From contig NC_058189.1 of the NCBI RefSeq assembly GCF_907165205.1, positions 2,916,501-2,980,500 on the forward strand: a DNA stretch of 64,000 bases. The letters are read 5' to 3'. The notes beneath the pieces were generated by a model that worked only from the letters and a program-made list of their open reading frames with translations, searched no databases and had not been told where the DNA came from. Positions 35,029-45,117 of the stretch are shown one piece after another. Origin of the DNA: Coccinella septempunctata. Taxonomy: Eukaryota; Arthropoda; Insecta; Coleoptera; Coccinellidae. The translations under genes were made by a program, and so were the position numbers. Numbering within the stretch: the first letter of the stretch is position 1; each line of letters begins with the position of its first letter.

Positions 35029-35237
35029 CAGGGTGGGCAAAATTCGTTGTCTACTAAGGGGCTCTCGGGAAGTATAAGAGCTAGAAAAAAAAGATTTCGA
35101 TGAATTCATCCAAATCTTCATTTTTTTAAATGGCAACCCATAATGAACAGAAAAAAAAATGATTTGTCATTTAAAAGAAAATGATGATTTTGATGAATTT
35201 TTGTTCTGATAATGGATGTCCGTTTTAGTGGACCCTG
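35029..35237. mobile_element. Small CAGGGTGG-type TIR element
   Basis: Begins CAGGGTGGGCAAAATTCGTT and ends TTTTAGTGGACCCTG before TA. It is 209 bp, with TTTTAAATGGCAACCCATAA inside. The ends pair only over about 8 bases, so it may be deleted internally. Confidence 0.5.
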
Positions 35238-35420
35238 TATATAACATGAATATTTACAATGAAAATTTTTAGTGTTTCATTTATTGACTAGACACAGTCC
35301 AAATTTGAATCAATTACATAAAATAGGTCTTAAGCTATAGTCCTTTATGTGAGTACCTCAAACTGTCAAAATATTAATAAAAAGTCAAATTTCTCGAACA
35401 CCGTTGAGAATTCAGACATA

Positions 35421-36573
35421 TACTGCATTCACATTTATTTTAGCAGTCGTTTGGCCATGAAATAATTTTCTCAAGTTTTCGTAACTAGAACGGAGTGAGG
35501 TTGACACTCGTGAAATGTCGTTAATGTCATAACGCCGTTGCCACAACTAATATCAATTTTTATTACGAAAATGCCGAAAGTGATTGAAAAAAGAGACAGG
35601 GTTTCGGGAAGTGAATCCACAATACGTCAGCGAAATATTCAATGTAAGAGAATTTATATAATGTTTCATCTGAATCTAAACGACTTATATTTCAGCTGAA
35701 TATTTCCACAATCAGGAAGATTGTGAATGAAGAGGATGACAAAGAATTTCCTTCTATTGGGAGACCCAAAAAAGTGGTGGCATTTGAGAATTTTATGTTT
35801 GAGTGAATTAATGCCAAAAGTTCACTACAGGATTCTCGATGAATGTCATCGTACAATAAATTCTCGAAAATTGATTTTTTTATTTTTCATTTGACTTGTC
35901 CTATACATTGTGAATGTCTTAAGGTACCAATAAATACCTAATTTTTATTATTATATCAATGCATTAAGATGAACAGCCACAAATACGCGCCAGTTGTCCT
36001 GTTTATTCATGTGAAATTTTTGTTCAAACGTGAAATTCTTCTTGACTTGAAACTTCCTTTCATTCCTTTTACTTATATTGATGCAAGATGATTTTTGTTG
36101 AAGAATTTAACATTCTTGTAATTATCTGTCAAATCCTTCGGGAGATACCCATTCCCAACCAATGCAACATATGCATTTCATCTTCGGGTCAATATTTTTG
36201 AAATCTACAACTGTTGTTACGTCTTCAACCTTTGCCCAAAGAAGATAACGAACATTAACTCTCCTCAAGGTTGTGCATATTATGATATTATACTGATTTC
36301 TTGTATTTTCCATGCAAATAACTGGATTTGGTATGCCTTCAATCAGTTTGTAAAAACTTCAATTATGTTCGTCACATATTTACCGAAGAGATTCGGCATT
36401 GTGATAAAATACGTAATAACAGAAACTTTTACGTAGAACGGGCAACAAAGCGTTGATTTAAAACCCAAAAATGTTTTGACAAGCTTCATAACCCCACATT
36501 TTCGTACTATACAGAGTGAAATGTGTCAAATTTCCATGGCCGACCGACTGCTAAAATAAAATTGAATGAAGTA
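35421..36573 (+). mobile_element. Element C copy 3
   Basis: TA-flanked, ends TACTGCATTCACATTTATTT and AAAATAAAATTGAATGAAGTA. Has ATGCCGAAAGTGATTG at about 35570, a deletion that removes much of the first exon, the GTAAG donor at about 35645 and TTTCAG acceptor, and the GRPKKVV exon. The antisense frame survives in part (36122-36313). Confidence 0.87.
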
Positions 36574-36589
36574 TATATTTATGTATTTC

Positions 36590-36890
36590 GAGGAGTGATT
36601 GATTTTTCTGAAGTGTAGAAAAAAAGCCCATTTCGTAGTGTAGTAATTGATGACTTATCCGAAATTACATGTTTAAATTGAGCACCATTAGTGATAACAC
36701 TACAAAACCATCTATCACTCCTGAACTGAATGTCATTGACCCTATAATACATATGAGTAATAAAGAATTCAAGAAGTTTGAGCATTCTATTCCCATAAAA
36801 AAAAAGTTGATCAAAAACGTTATCGAGGAGCAAATCATCCTCAGTGACAAAGATCCATGTTCTGCGCAAAGAATTTTTATTCACCAAACA
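36590..36890 (-). repeat. Repeat F copy 2 (inverted to copy 1)
   Basis: Reverse complement of 34049-34345 with many substitutions. It starts 17 bases after element C copy 3. A 95-codon plus frame (36669-36956) and overlapping minus frame (36579-36887) fall in it; neither is recognised. Confidence 0.7.
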
Positions 36891-36961
36891 AAAGATTGTC
36901 TGGGTCCTCTGATCATAACTGCTAAACTTGAAATGAATTTGTTAGACGATTCGTGAGTTAT

Positions 36962-37210
36962 AAAAATCTCTCTCACAAATCAATAAATCTTCTCGTCTTC
37001 CAGAAACAAAGAATCTTACTCCATGTTTGATTGTTGTTTTCTGGCTCCCATATAGATTTGTAAGGCTTCAACCTAGAACAGTTATTCGTGGACCATGGTA
37101 CTCAATTCTGGTGATCACTTGGATTTGGAAAAAAAAATGCGTAGTGGCAGACAGCCGAGTGATTTTATAAGGGCTCCTTTTTTTCATCGTCACCCCAAGG
37201 ACTTTCCACA
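36962..37210. other. Unassigned spacer, 36962-37210
   Basis: Nothing recognised between repeat F copy 2 and element C copy 4. Confidence 0.35.
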
Positions 37211-37212
37211 TA

Positions 37213-38418
37213 TACTTCATTCAAATTTATTTTAGCAGTCGGTTGGCCATGAAATAATTTTCTCAAGTTTTTGTAAATAGAACGAAGTTAAGTTGGCACT
37301 CATGAAATGTCGTTAATGTCATAACGCCGTTGCCACAACTAATATCAATTTTTATTACGAAAATGCCGAAACTGATTGAAAAAAGAGACAGGGTTTCAGG
37401 AAGTGCTATTTAGAATTCAGGTCCGCTAATTCAAATAGTTATACCCTGATATTCTAAAATCCATAATACGTCAGACGGTAGCGAACATATTCAATGTAAG
37501 AGATTTTATATAATGTTTCATCTGAATCTAAACGACTTATATTTCAGCTGAATATTTCCACAATCAGAAAGATTGTGAATGAAGAGGATGACAAAGAATT
37601 TCCTTCTATTGGGAGACCCAAAAAAGTGGTGGCATTTGAGAATTTTATGTTTGAGTGAATTAATGCGAAAAGTTTACTACAGGATTTTCGATAAAAGTCA
37701 TCGGAGAATGAGTTCCCTAAAATGGATTTTTCTATTTTTCATTTTACTTGTCCTATACAATGTAAATGTCTTAAGGTACTAATAAATACCTAACTATTAT
37801 TATTACATCAATTTATTGAGATGAATAGCCACAAATATGCGCAAATTGCCCTGTTACTTGTTTATTCATGTGAAATTCTTGTTCAACGGTGAAGTTGCAT
37901 CTTAATTTGAAACTTTCTGCAATTCCTTTTACTTATATTGATGCAAGATGATTTTTGTTGAAGAATTTAACATTCTTGTAATTATCTGTCAATTCCTTCG
38001 GGAGATACCCATTCCCAACCACTGCATCATATGCATTTCATCTTCGGGTTAATATTTTTGAAATCTACAAATGATGTAAGCCAAAGAAGATAACGAACAT
38101 TAACTCTCCTCAAGCTAGTGCATATTATGATATTATACTGATCTCTTGTATTTTCCATGCAAATAACTGGATTTGGTATGCCTTCAATCAGTTTGTATAA
38201 ACTTCAATTATATTCGTCACATATTTTCCGAAGAGATTCGACATTGTGATAAAATACGTAATAACCGAATCTTTTACGTAGAACGTAGAACACAACGTTG
38301 ATTTGAAACCCAAAAATGTTTTGACAAGCTTCATAACCCCACATTTTCGTACTATACAGAGTGAAATGTGTCAAATTTCCATGGCCAACCGACTGCTAAA
38401 ATAAAAGTGAATGAAGTA
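37213..38418 (+). mobile_element. Element C copy 4 (best preserved)
   Basis: 1206 bp, TA on both sides. Ends TACTTCATTCAAATTTATTT and AAAATAAAAGTGAATGAAGTA pair for about 40 bases, through GCAGTCGGTTGGCCATG. Contains the fossil two-exon HTH gene listed separately and a frame-broken right half. Non-autonomous derivative of a DDE-type transposon by inference. Confidence 0.9.
37363..37656 (+). pseudogene. Fossil two-exon HTH (transposase N-terminus) in element C
   Basis: An ATG at 37363 opens MPKLIEKRDRVSGSAI before a stop. A further in-frame stretch reads ILKSIIRQTVANIFN up to 37495. Then GTAAG starts and TTTCAG ends a 52-base intron (37496-37547). The next exon reads LNISTIRKIVNEEDDKEF, then SIGRPKKVVAFENF, stopping at 37654. 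Spliced, NIFN-LNISTIRKIV makes one continuous helix-turn-helix, followed by the GRPKK hook common in Tc1/mariner-type DNA-binding domains. The later DFDEC-RR-like piece near 37688 is frame-broken. The catalytic region is gone. Confidence 0.7.
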
Positions 38419-38420
38419 TA

Positions 38421-39190
38421 CCTACTAAAATATCCAGATTTCATCGCGGAATTGTCGCAAAAATGTTCCTGTGGGGGTAAAATTCAGACTAGCCTCAAGA
38501 TAAAAGATTCGCCCCCGTCTAGTGAACTCTGAGACGAAGCGAAACCGCCTGAACATTATCTTATCTATAACTGCCATATCGCCCATTTCAATATTCATAA
38601 CCGTTCCTTTTAAGTCTCCCCGGAACACTTCTTTCAGACAAATAATACCTGACTGGCGGATCCGAGGTTGAGGGTATTCAACAGAGCCTCATCCGAGCCG
38701 AAAACCCACCGTATCCGGTAATATTCCGCGATACGGTGCTCCCTCTCCCCAGAGTCCAGATCCCCAGAACAAACACTAATTAAAGCTACATCTCCGGCTG
38801 CGAAACACGACAAGCTGCAAGCCAGATAGGGATAGAAGGGCTGTATTAGCGCGGGGAGAGCGTTTCAGTGGGTAATTGCCGAAAACTATCGTAGTATAAT
38901 GAATACACATACCGGTTTCCTCCCACGCCCACGTGTATGTGTACCGATTCTGAAAATACGATTCGGATTTCCCTATTTGCATGTTGGAATAGTTGACCGA
39001 TTTTTGGTTCTCTATTGCACGATGAATAGGAGCAGGTACAAACAAAATCGGATATTTCACGAATGGTTCATTGGATTTTTTACAATATCATCGAAACTAT
39101 TTCGTTTTGAAATTTAGGAAAACATTCAACTATCAGAGATGAATTTCTGAAATTTGCTACAATATTGAATATCACTCTGATTGTCTTCTA
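38421..39190. other. Single-copy block 5
   Basis: About 38430-38880 is GC-richer and single copy (for example TCGCCCCCGTCTAGTGAACT). No recognised gene; 60-90-codon frames on both strands lack motifs. Confidence 0.4.
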
Positions 39191-40668
39191 CCAAAGACTA
39201 TATAGTAGAAAGATAGGAAACGCCTTCATATCGCTAGTACTAAAAACTGACTACATTTTGGCCACTGAAAACACGCGTGACAATGAGATGGCGCTAAAAA
39301 CGTACTTTCAATACAGGAAAACTTTTTAATAACAGTTTTCTGTTTTTTTATTGAGGGGCGCGAAATTCGAATTCTATTTCTCGTATTGCATTCCAATATT
39401 GACTTTGTTTCTATCAGAAAACAAACATCCTGAGCGACAAAACAAAAATATGGTTTTGTTTTGTGATCAGGATGTTAGTTTTCATCTAAACATTGTTTGG
39501 AACTAATTGATATCAACGAAAAACGCTTTTGGATGTGCTATAGGTTTATTTGCAATTCATAAAAAATTTACAAAAATTGAAATAGTGGGCAATAAATGAA
39601 GCTTTAACTAGGACACTAAAGTATATGGTGATCTGCTATACGTCGAAGGTGTTGTTTCTCTACGAAAGGTTGTTCTGAATTAATGAACTTAGTTGAATTT
39701 GTAGAATATACATATATCAGAAATTAATATGAACCAATATTCAATATACCATCATAGCATGCATATTCCAGTTACTTACATATGTAGGTATTATTTAAAG
39801 AATTTTCAGAACCGCACTAAAAAAAAACCTTACAGACATATGCAAGAACTGTATGTCAGTATAGTTTCTTGGTGCTTTTTTTATGATTTCCTTATGATAT
39901 GGTCTCTTCCTGACACAATATACAAATTGATTACTGAATGAACAAAACACTCACATTCGGTTCCCAAATGGAAATCAATAAAACCTCTGCATTTCTGAAT
40001 ATATTGAAAGAGTGGCAATTGAAAATAATTGAATGGACCTATAAAAATCATAATTTCCCCTTAATAGGCCGTTCATGCAAGGGATGCTTTCTGCATACAA
40101 CAGTTTACGTCGATGAACAGTTCTCAATTGACCTGCAGTAAAATGTTCATTGCACATGGTGTAGTTAGTAGTGTTTGCTGAAGTAATTGTCTTCAAGCCC
40201 TGAGAATTTTATCCACTTCGGAGCACTGAAAATTAGAATCAATGAATGATCGATTCACATGTTACGATTTTTATTATTTACGCTTCCATTTTCCTTAGTT
40301 GAGTGAAAAACTTAATCACGTAAAATACATTTTATTATTTGATCCACCGTTCTTCACCATTCAATAATTTTCGAACAATATTTTGATGTTTTCACCAAGA
40401 AATAAGACAAAAAAATTCAAAAATCAACAACTAGAACGAGCCAGATAAACAAAAAGCGGAATGAGAATCAAAACATTCAAAACCTCCTTGATCAAAATTG
40501 ACGTCTGAAATCTTAAAAAATTTCATATATTTCTGCAAATGGCACTCAAATTTATATTTTAACTAGTCCTAGCGTCTTAAAAACACGCGTGACACACAGA
40601 TGGCGCTCAAATCGCTTTAGTCGCCTCGTTTCCTATCTTTCTACTCTATAATCTTTGATACATTCAGC
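39191..40668. mobile_element. 1.48-kb TA-flanked TIR element, no transposase
   Basis: Inverted ends CCAAAGACTATATAGTAGAA and TCAAAGATTATAGAGTAGAA (reverse of right end) run on through AGATAGGAAACG; TA on both sides. Near each end is a direct copy of CACGCGTGACA..AGATGGCGCT (about 39275 and 40588). An internal hairpin with AACATCCTGA and TCAGGATGTT arms lies at 39418-39483. Two 70-codon plus frames are unassigned. Size and TA suggest a decayed or non-autonomous Tc1/mariner relative. Confidence 0.75.
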
Positions 40669-40699
40669 CCTTTGACAACTTCAGAGAAATATTTTTTTG

Positions 40700-41165
40700 C
40701 ATAGTTACTTCAAGAACAGGTTGCTCTTCTTTTTTCCAAAAATATGGGGTCAGTCACAAAATCGCCAAGGCCGAACGGTTGTGCTGAGATCGATGAAATT
40801 TCGAAATCTATAACAAAAAGAGTTGCTCTCTCGGAACACTCATCATATTCAGATCTACGATGATTTTTCTTGGAGATACGCGTGCTAAAAGTTGACCTTC
40901 GAAAAATTCCCAAGAGGGTGAAGTCAGCTGAAAAAAAGACCAAACTTTGCACCGAGCTCGATGAATTTTCGAAATTTATAACTACAAGAGTTGCTCTTTT
41001 GGAATACTCGCCATATTCAGATCTACGATGATTTTTCTAAGAGATGCGCGTGTCGAAAGTTGACCTTTGAAACATTCCCAAAAAGATGGGGTGAGTTAAA
41101 TATTCTTCAAGACCGAACGGTTGCACTGAGCTGGATGAAATTTCGAGATTTACAACTACAAGGCT
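40700..41165 (+). repeat. Tandem satellite, about 171-bp unit, 2.7 copies
   Basis: Unit starts at about 40769, 40938 and 41111 (spacing 169 and 173). Each has CCGAACGGTT or CCAAACTTTG, GAGCTCGATGAA-like text, AACTACAAGAGTTGCTCTTT, TTCAGATCTACGATGATTTT and GATACGCGTG. Units differ by roughly a tenth to a fifth by eye. It sits between the 1.48-kb TIR element and mariner copy A. Confidence 0.88.
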
Positions 41166-41292
41166 TTTTTCTTTAATTCTTCAACTTTCTCAATTATTAA
41201 GAATTCATTTGAACTACTTCTAAGGGCATAAGCTGCCAAACGAAGCCTATGTAGATGAAGTGATATCCACCTGAAATCTTGTCAATACCATA

Positions 41293-42541
41293 CGAGGATG
41301 TATTGATATCTAGTTAGCCAAGACCAGATCCATCCATAAAAAAAATTATGCGTTACCATAGCAACGAAAAATAACTCATCAGAAGTGTTAGTGTGAAGTT
41401 TGAGATCAAAAAAGTAAGCCATTGTTACGCAATAAATTGAAAGAAAGGAGATGTCCACCGAAATTGTGAAAATCGAACTCGTAGTATCGAACCATCATCA
41501 AGTACCTGCATTTAAAAGGATTAAGATCTAAGCAGATTTACGAAGATATGCTTAATACCCTTGGTGATCAATGTCCTTCGTATGCGACCGTAAAAAATTG
41601 GATTGCAAGCTTCAAAAGAGGTAAATTTTTCATGGAAGATGATGACTGATCGGGAAGGCCAGTTTCTGTATCAGTCCCCGAAAATATCGATGCAGTTCAT
41701 GACATGATTTTATCATACCGTCGAATTGGGCTAAAACGGATATCTGAAGCACTGAATATTCCATATGAACACGTTCATCATACACTTTAAGTCAATTTGG
41801 ACATGAGAAAAATTGCTGAAAAATGGATCCCCAAATGTTTGAATGTTGACCAAAAGCGTGCAGGGGTAGAAGCATCGCGTTCGATCTGTGCTCGATTTGA
41901 AAACGATATAGACTTCTTAAACCCAATTGTTACTATGGATGAGACTTGGGTACATTTCTGCGATCCAGAAACAAAGCAACAATCGATGGAATGGCGACAC
42001 TCTGGTTCTCCAAGACCTAAGAAGTTTCTTGTCCAAAAATCTGCAGGAAGTTCTTGCTTCAGTTTTTTGGGATTGCTATGGAGTAATCATGATTGATTTT
42101 TTGGATAAGGAGATTGCTATTCGACATTACTGACCACTCTGCGGGAAAAAATTAAAGAGAAAAGACGCGGAAAGCTATAAAAAGGTGTTTTGTTTTTGCT
42201 GGACAACGCCCCTGCACATAAATCTCATATTGCCATGCAAAAAAATCGTGATTTCGGGTTTGAATGACTAGAACACCCCCCTTATTCACCAGATTTGGCT
42301 CCATCCGACTATCATCTCTTTGATGTCGTAAATTTTCTTCCAATGAGGAGGTAATAAAAGCTGTGGAGGTCTGGTTTGCAGAGTAAAAAGAAACATTTTT
42401 TTTGAAAGGTCTAGAGACGTTACAGGTTCACTGTAATAAATGTATCCAATTGAGAGCAGAATTTGTTGAGTAATAAAATATTTTGAAATTGAAATCTTGT
42501 TTGGTTCTGTATTAGGCTAAGAGTTTTTCAATAAATCTTCG
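41293..42541 (+). mobile_element. mariner copy A
   Basis: 1249 bp between TA dinucleotides. Ends CGAGGATGTATTGATATCTA and, reversed, CGAAGATTTATTGAAAAACT; the inner GTTAGCC / GGCTAAG pairs too. One transposase gene on the plus strand. It ends 114 bases before the Robo exon. Confidence 0.93.
41451..42472 (+). pseudogene. mariner copy A transposase (broken)
   Basis: A mariner-type transposase of about 345 residues in intact form. Readable parts: start MSTEIVKIE; KYLHLKGLRSKQIYEDMLNT, the full first HTH that copy B lacks; SYATVKNW; GRPVSVSVPENI; MDETWVHFCDPETKQQ (first Asp); DNAPAHKS (second Asp); and SPDLAPSDYH (third Asp). Lesions include a frameshift near codon 10, TGA in the DDRSGRP segment at 41647, TAA at 41788, a shift after KFLVQKS, TGA/TAG near 42265 and a deletion before GRKFSS. 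DD34D spacing is taken from copy B. Confidence 0.9.
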
Positions 42542-42639
42542 TATGTATAAATGTGGACAATATGCTAATAGTGTCAGGAAGCTTGTATTATGATTAATCA
42601 ATATAATGAAATTCTCTTCATATCTTTTACTTTGAATTA

Positions 42640-42655
42640 TCGTTTCTCCTTTCAG
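42640..42655 (+). other. Splice acceptor of the Robo Ig2 exon
   Basis: A pyrimidine-rich run, CGTTTCTCCTTTCAG, precedes the exon. It lies about 110 bases after the right end of mariner copy A, so that insertion stops just short of the acceptor region. Confidence 0.85.
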
Positions 42656-42940
42656 TTCTTCGAGACGAATTCAGGACCATGCCAACTGATACCCGGGTTG
42701 CAGCAGGTGAAACAGCACTTCTTCAATGTGGTGCTCCGCGTGGTCATCCGGAGCCCAATTTGGTTTGGAAGAAGGACGGCGAGCAGTTGGACGTCGATTC
42801 GGACAGAAGGATGCGAATTGTCGACGGTGGAAACCTCATGATAAACGACGTACGTCAGCATGACGAGGGAAAATATCAGTGTGTGGCGCATAATTTGGTC
42901 GGATCCAGGGAATCTCCACCAGCAATGCTAACAGTTCACG
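42656..42940 (+). CDS. robo: Roundabout (Robo) Ig2-domain exon
   Basis: This internal exon encodes about 95 residues of an Ig-like domain. Visible hallmarks are an LRDEFR lead-in, the B-strand cysteine in LLQCGAP, the core tryptophan in LVWKKDG, the RIVDGGNLMI stretch, and the DEGKYQC motif with the second cysteine, followed by VAHNLVGSRES. The spacing of C, W and C fits an I-set Ig fold. The RIVDGGNL and NLVGxRES signatures are those of the second Ig domain of insect Roundabout receptors, which sit in the growth-cone membrane and bind Slit through Ig1-Ig2. The exon starts after TTTCAG and ends before GTAAGT; both junctions are phase 1, typical of modular Ig exons. Which robo paralogue it is cannot be decided from one exon. 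No neighbouring Robo exon lies in the window. Family assignment is from recognition, not a search. Confidence 0.88.
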
Positions 42941-42949
42941 GTAAGTACC
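42941..42949 (+). other. Splice donor of the Robo Ig2 exon
   Basis: GTAAGTACC follows the exon directly and matches the insect 5' splice-site consensus. The last exon base is the first base of a split codon (phase 1). Confidence 0.85.
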
Positions 42950-43135
42950 AACCTCGTGATCACCTATGGACAATTTCACTTGGTCAATGATTTTTAGCTC
43001 TTTTCCTTTGAAATAATTACAGCTGTTCGGAAATTTTTTGGCTAAAAAGTGATGATAACTATATGAATGCAGAACACCAACCATTTCATTTCTAATTCTG
43101 CCAAATAAGCCCGGCTTCATTCATAGTTGGAAATA
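42950..43135. other. Intron start downstream of the Robo exon
   Basis: About 185 bases of apparently unique intron before MITE-B copy h. No further exon seen to the window end. Confidence 0.4.
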
Positions 43136-44285
43136 TAGGGTGAGTCCCTGACTCGAAACAAATATCTCAACAGTAGATTCTTGAGGTTGAAAGAAACACT
43201 CTTTTCCTTTACTGTTTTTTCCAAATCGGCTCGGCTTGAAAGATAAGGCTGTTGAAAAACCATAAAAAAATGTTATTTTCATCTTACAAACGGATTTATC
43301 TGATGAAGTGAATTGCGGAATATAGCTCTTTATTTATTTTATTTAATGAATCATTTCCGAACACAATATATTGAATATATGTCTTCCATTTTTTTTTCAT
43401 TATGACCATTACGTACCATAAAAATACCAAAAATTCAAAGAACCAAACTCTTGTAACTATCTATCTAATGAATATTTGAACATTTTGTAAAATCAAAGTA
43501 TTCCTCATATTTTCTCGTATAATGCGCCGTTTTCGTGTAATTTGATATTCAAGAATTAAAAAGTATCTGTGAAATATCAAAATAGGGTACTTTGGCTGAA
43601 TACAAACAACTCTTTCAAAAAGATCCACAGATGTGTAATCTTACAGATTTAGCTATTCATTCTGAAGCTAATTTTGTTTTTCCCTGGGTGGCACAGCTCA
43701 TTTTGAAAACTCAAGATGGCTGCATCTTTTTATAAAGGCCGAATAGGAAAAAATGGTATAGGAAAAAAGTGTTTATACTAAATTACTAAGGTCCAGTTTT
43801 ATAATCAAATTTAAAGTCGCTTTAAGCTTAAAGCTTCCTTTACTGTCATTTTTACTGCCGGTTTCATAATCAAACCTAAAGTCCCTTTAATTTTAAAGCC
43901 TCCTTTAATCCTACTAAAAAGGACAATAACGGCCGGTTTCATAATCAAACCTAAAGTCGCTTTAATATTAAAGCTTTCTTTTAACCTACTAAAAATGACA
44001 GTAAAGGAAGCTTTAAGCTTAAAGTGACTTTAAATTTGATTATGAAACTGGACGTAAAGGAAGCTTTAAGATTAAAGTGACCTTTAATTCGATTATGAAA
44101 CTGGACGTTAGTAGGGTTAAAGGAAGCTATAAAATAAAAGGGACTCTAATACAAAGAATAATTTTTCAACAGCCTGTATCGTTTAATCCGAGACGATTCG
44201 AAAAAAATGGTGAAGGAAAAAAGTGCTTCTTTTGACCTTTTAAATTTACTGTCAAAATATTTGTACGAGTCGAAGACTCACCCTG
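43136..44285. mobile_element. MITE-B copy h, composite
   Basis: Starts TAGGGTGAGTCCCTGACTCG after TA and follows the family to GGAAAAAAGTGTTT at 43774. After a palindromic array (43775-44150) a second MITE-B right end follows (CAGCCTGTATCGTTTAATCC to AGTCGAAGACTCACCCTG), so two right ends lie in one unit. MITE-A copy 4 begins four bases later. Confidence 0.78.
43775..44150. repeat. Palindromic repeat array (CTAAAGTCGCTTTAA units)
   Basis: Five related units: three in direct order (near 43790, 43858, 43930), with TTTCATAATCAAACCTAAAG and GCTTTAATATTAAAGC, and two inverted (near 44000, 44060) with TTAAAGTGACTTTAAATTTG and ATTATGAAACTGGACGT. Each unit is itself partly palindromic (TTTAAGCTTAAA). 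The whole can fold as one long hairpin. Nested inside MITE-B copy h. Confidence 0.85.
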
Positions 44286-44289
44286 TATA

Positions 44290-45115
44290 CAGGGTGTATT
44301 TGAAGGTGGGACTTTTTTTTCAACAGAAGGTAGAACTGGTTAAAATGAAGCGTTTCACCAAAAATCATCTATACAAAATTTTCAAAATGACAAAGTTGAG
44401 AAAAAATCCTAAATGATTACTGAAATAGATCCTAATACGACCCTAGACCGTTTGTTAGTTGAATTATCGCAAAGCAGTGGGAAAAAACTTATTGGCTCGT
44501 TCGATATTTACATGGTAATGAAAATGGAACTTACACGAGTTTATGAAATGGCTCATTTCGATACCAACTGACAGAAGAGACTTAGGACACAAGTGTAAAA
44601 AATAGAATAATAATTCAAAATCTCACCAATAAATTTCGCCTAAATTATACACGAATTTTTTCGCAATGGGCATCACAATCTTCTTGTTCGACCATTTCAA
44701 CAATCGTCGTACAAATGGGATGAAATGGTGAAACATCAGAGCTCTTTTTCAACAAAACTATAATAACATAAGCACTTTCAAGAAATGGCCTCCATTTTCT
44801 AAATTTTTTTTCGCCCTGAATTGCACGATACAACCATTATGATTCTCTCAAAAGTGACCTGATGCATCTAATCCGATGGACTTGGTACTGAACCGTTCGT
44901 TGTTCAGCCATATGTTTATGTTTTGTTTCGTTTTTGCGATGCCGGAGTCACCTTCCACAGTCCCGTACTTGAAATTCAATGAAATTTTGTCGAAATTCTA
45001 AGTGTTGTATCTCAGCCATCTTGCATATTTTATATAGACAATTTTTGGATAAACGACTTATTTCGATGAGTTCTACTTTCTGTCAAAAAAGAGCCTCACC
45101 TTTAAAAACACCCTG
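44290..45115. mobile_element. MITE-A copy 4
   Basis: 826 bp, TA-flanked. CAGGGTGTATTTGAAGGTGG on the left; the right end is TTTGTCAAAAAAGAGCCTCA-type sequence and TTTAAAAACACCCTG. Left and right pair over about 45 bases, including TTCAACAGAAGGTAGAACT. A 62-codon remnant of the antisense frame lies at 44645-44833. Confidence 0.9.
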
Positions 45116-45117
45116 TA

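Noticed and set aside
40938..41165. Satellite unit as a CRISPR or tRNA cluster
   Set aside because: Units are contiguous with no spacers, and no cloverleaf arms or anticodon loop were apparent.
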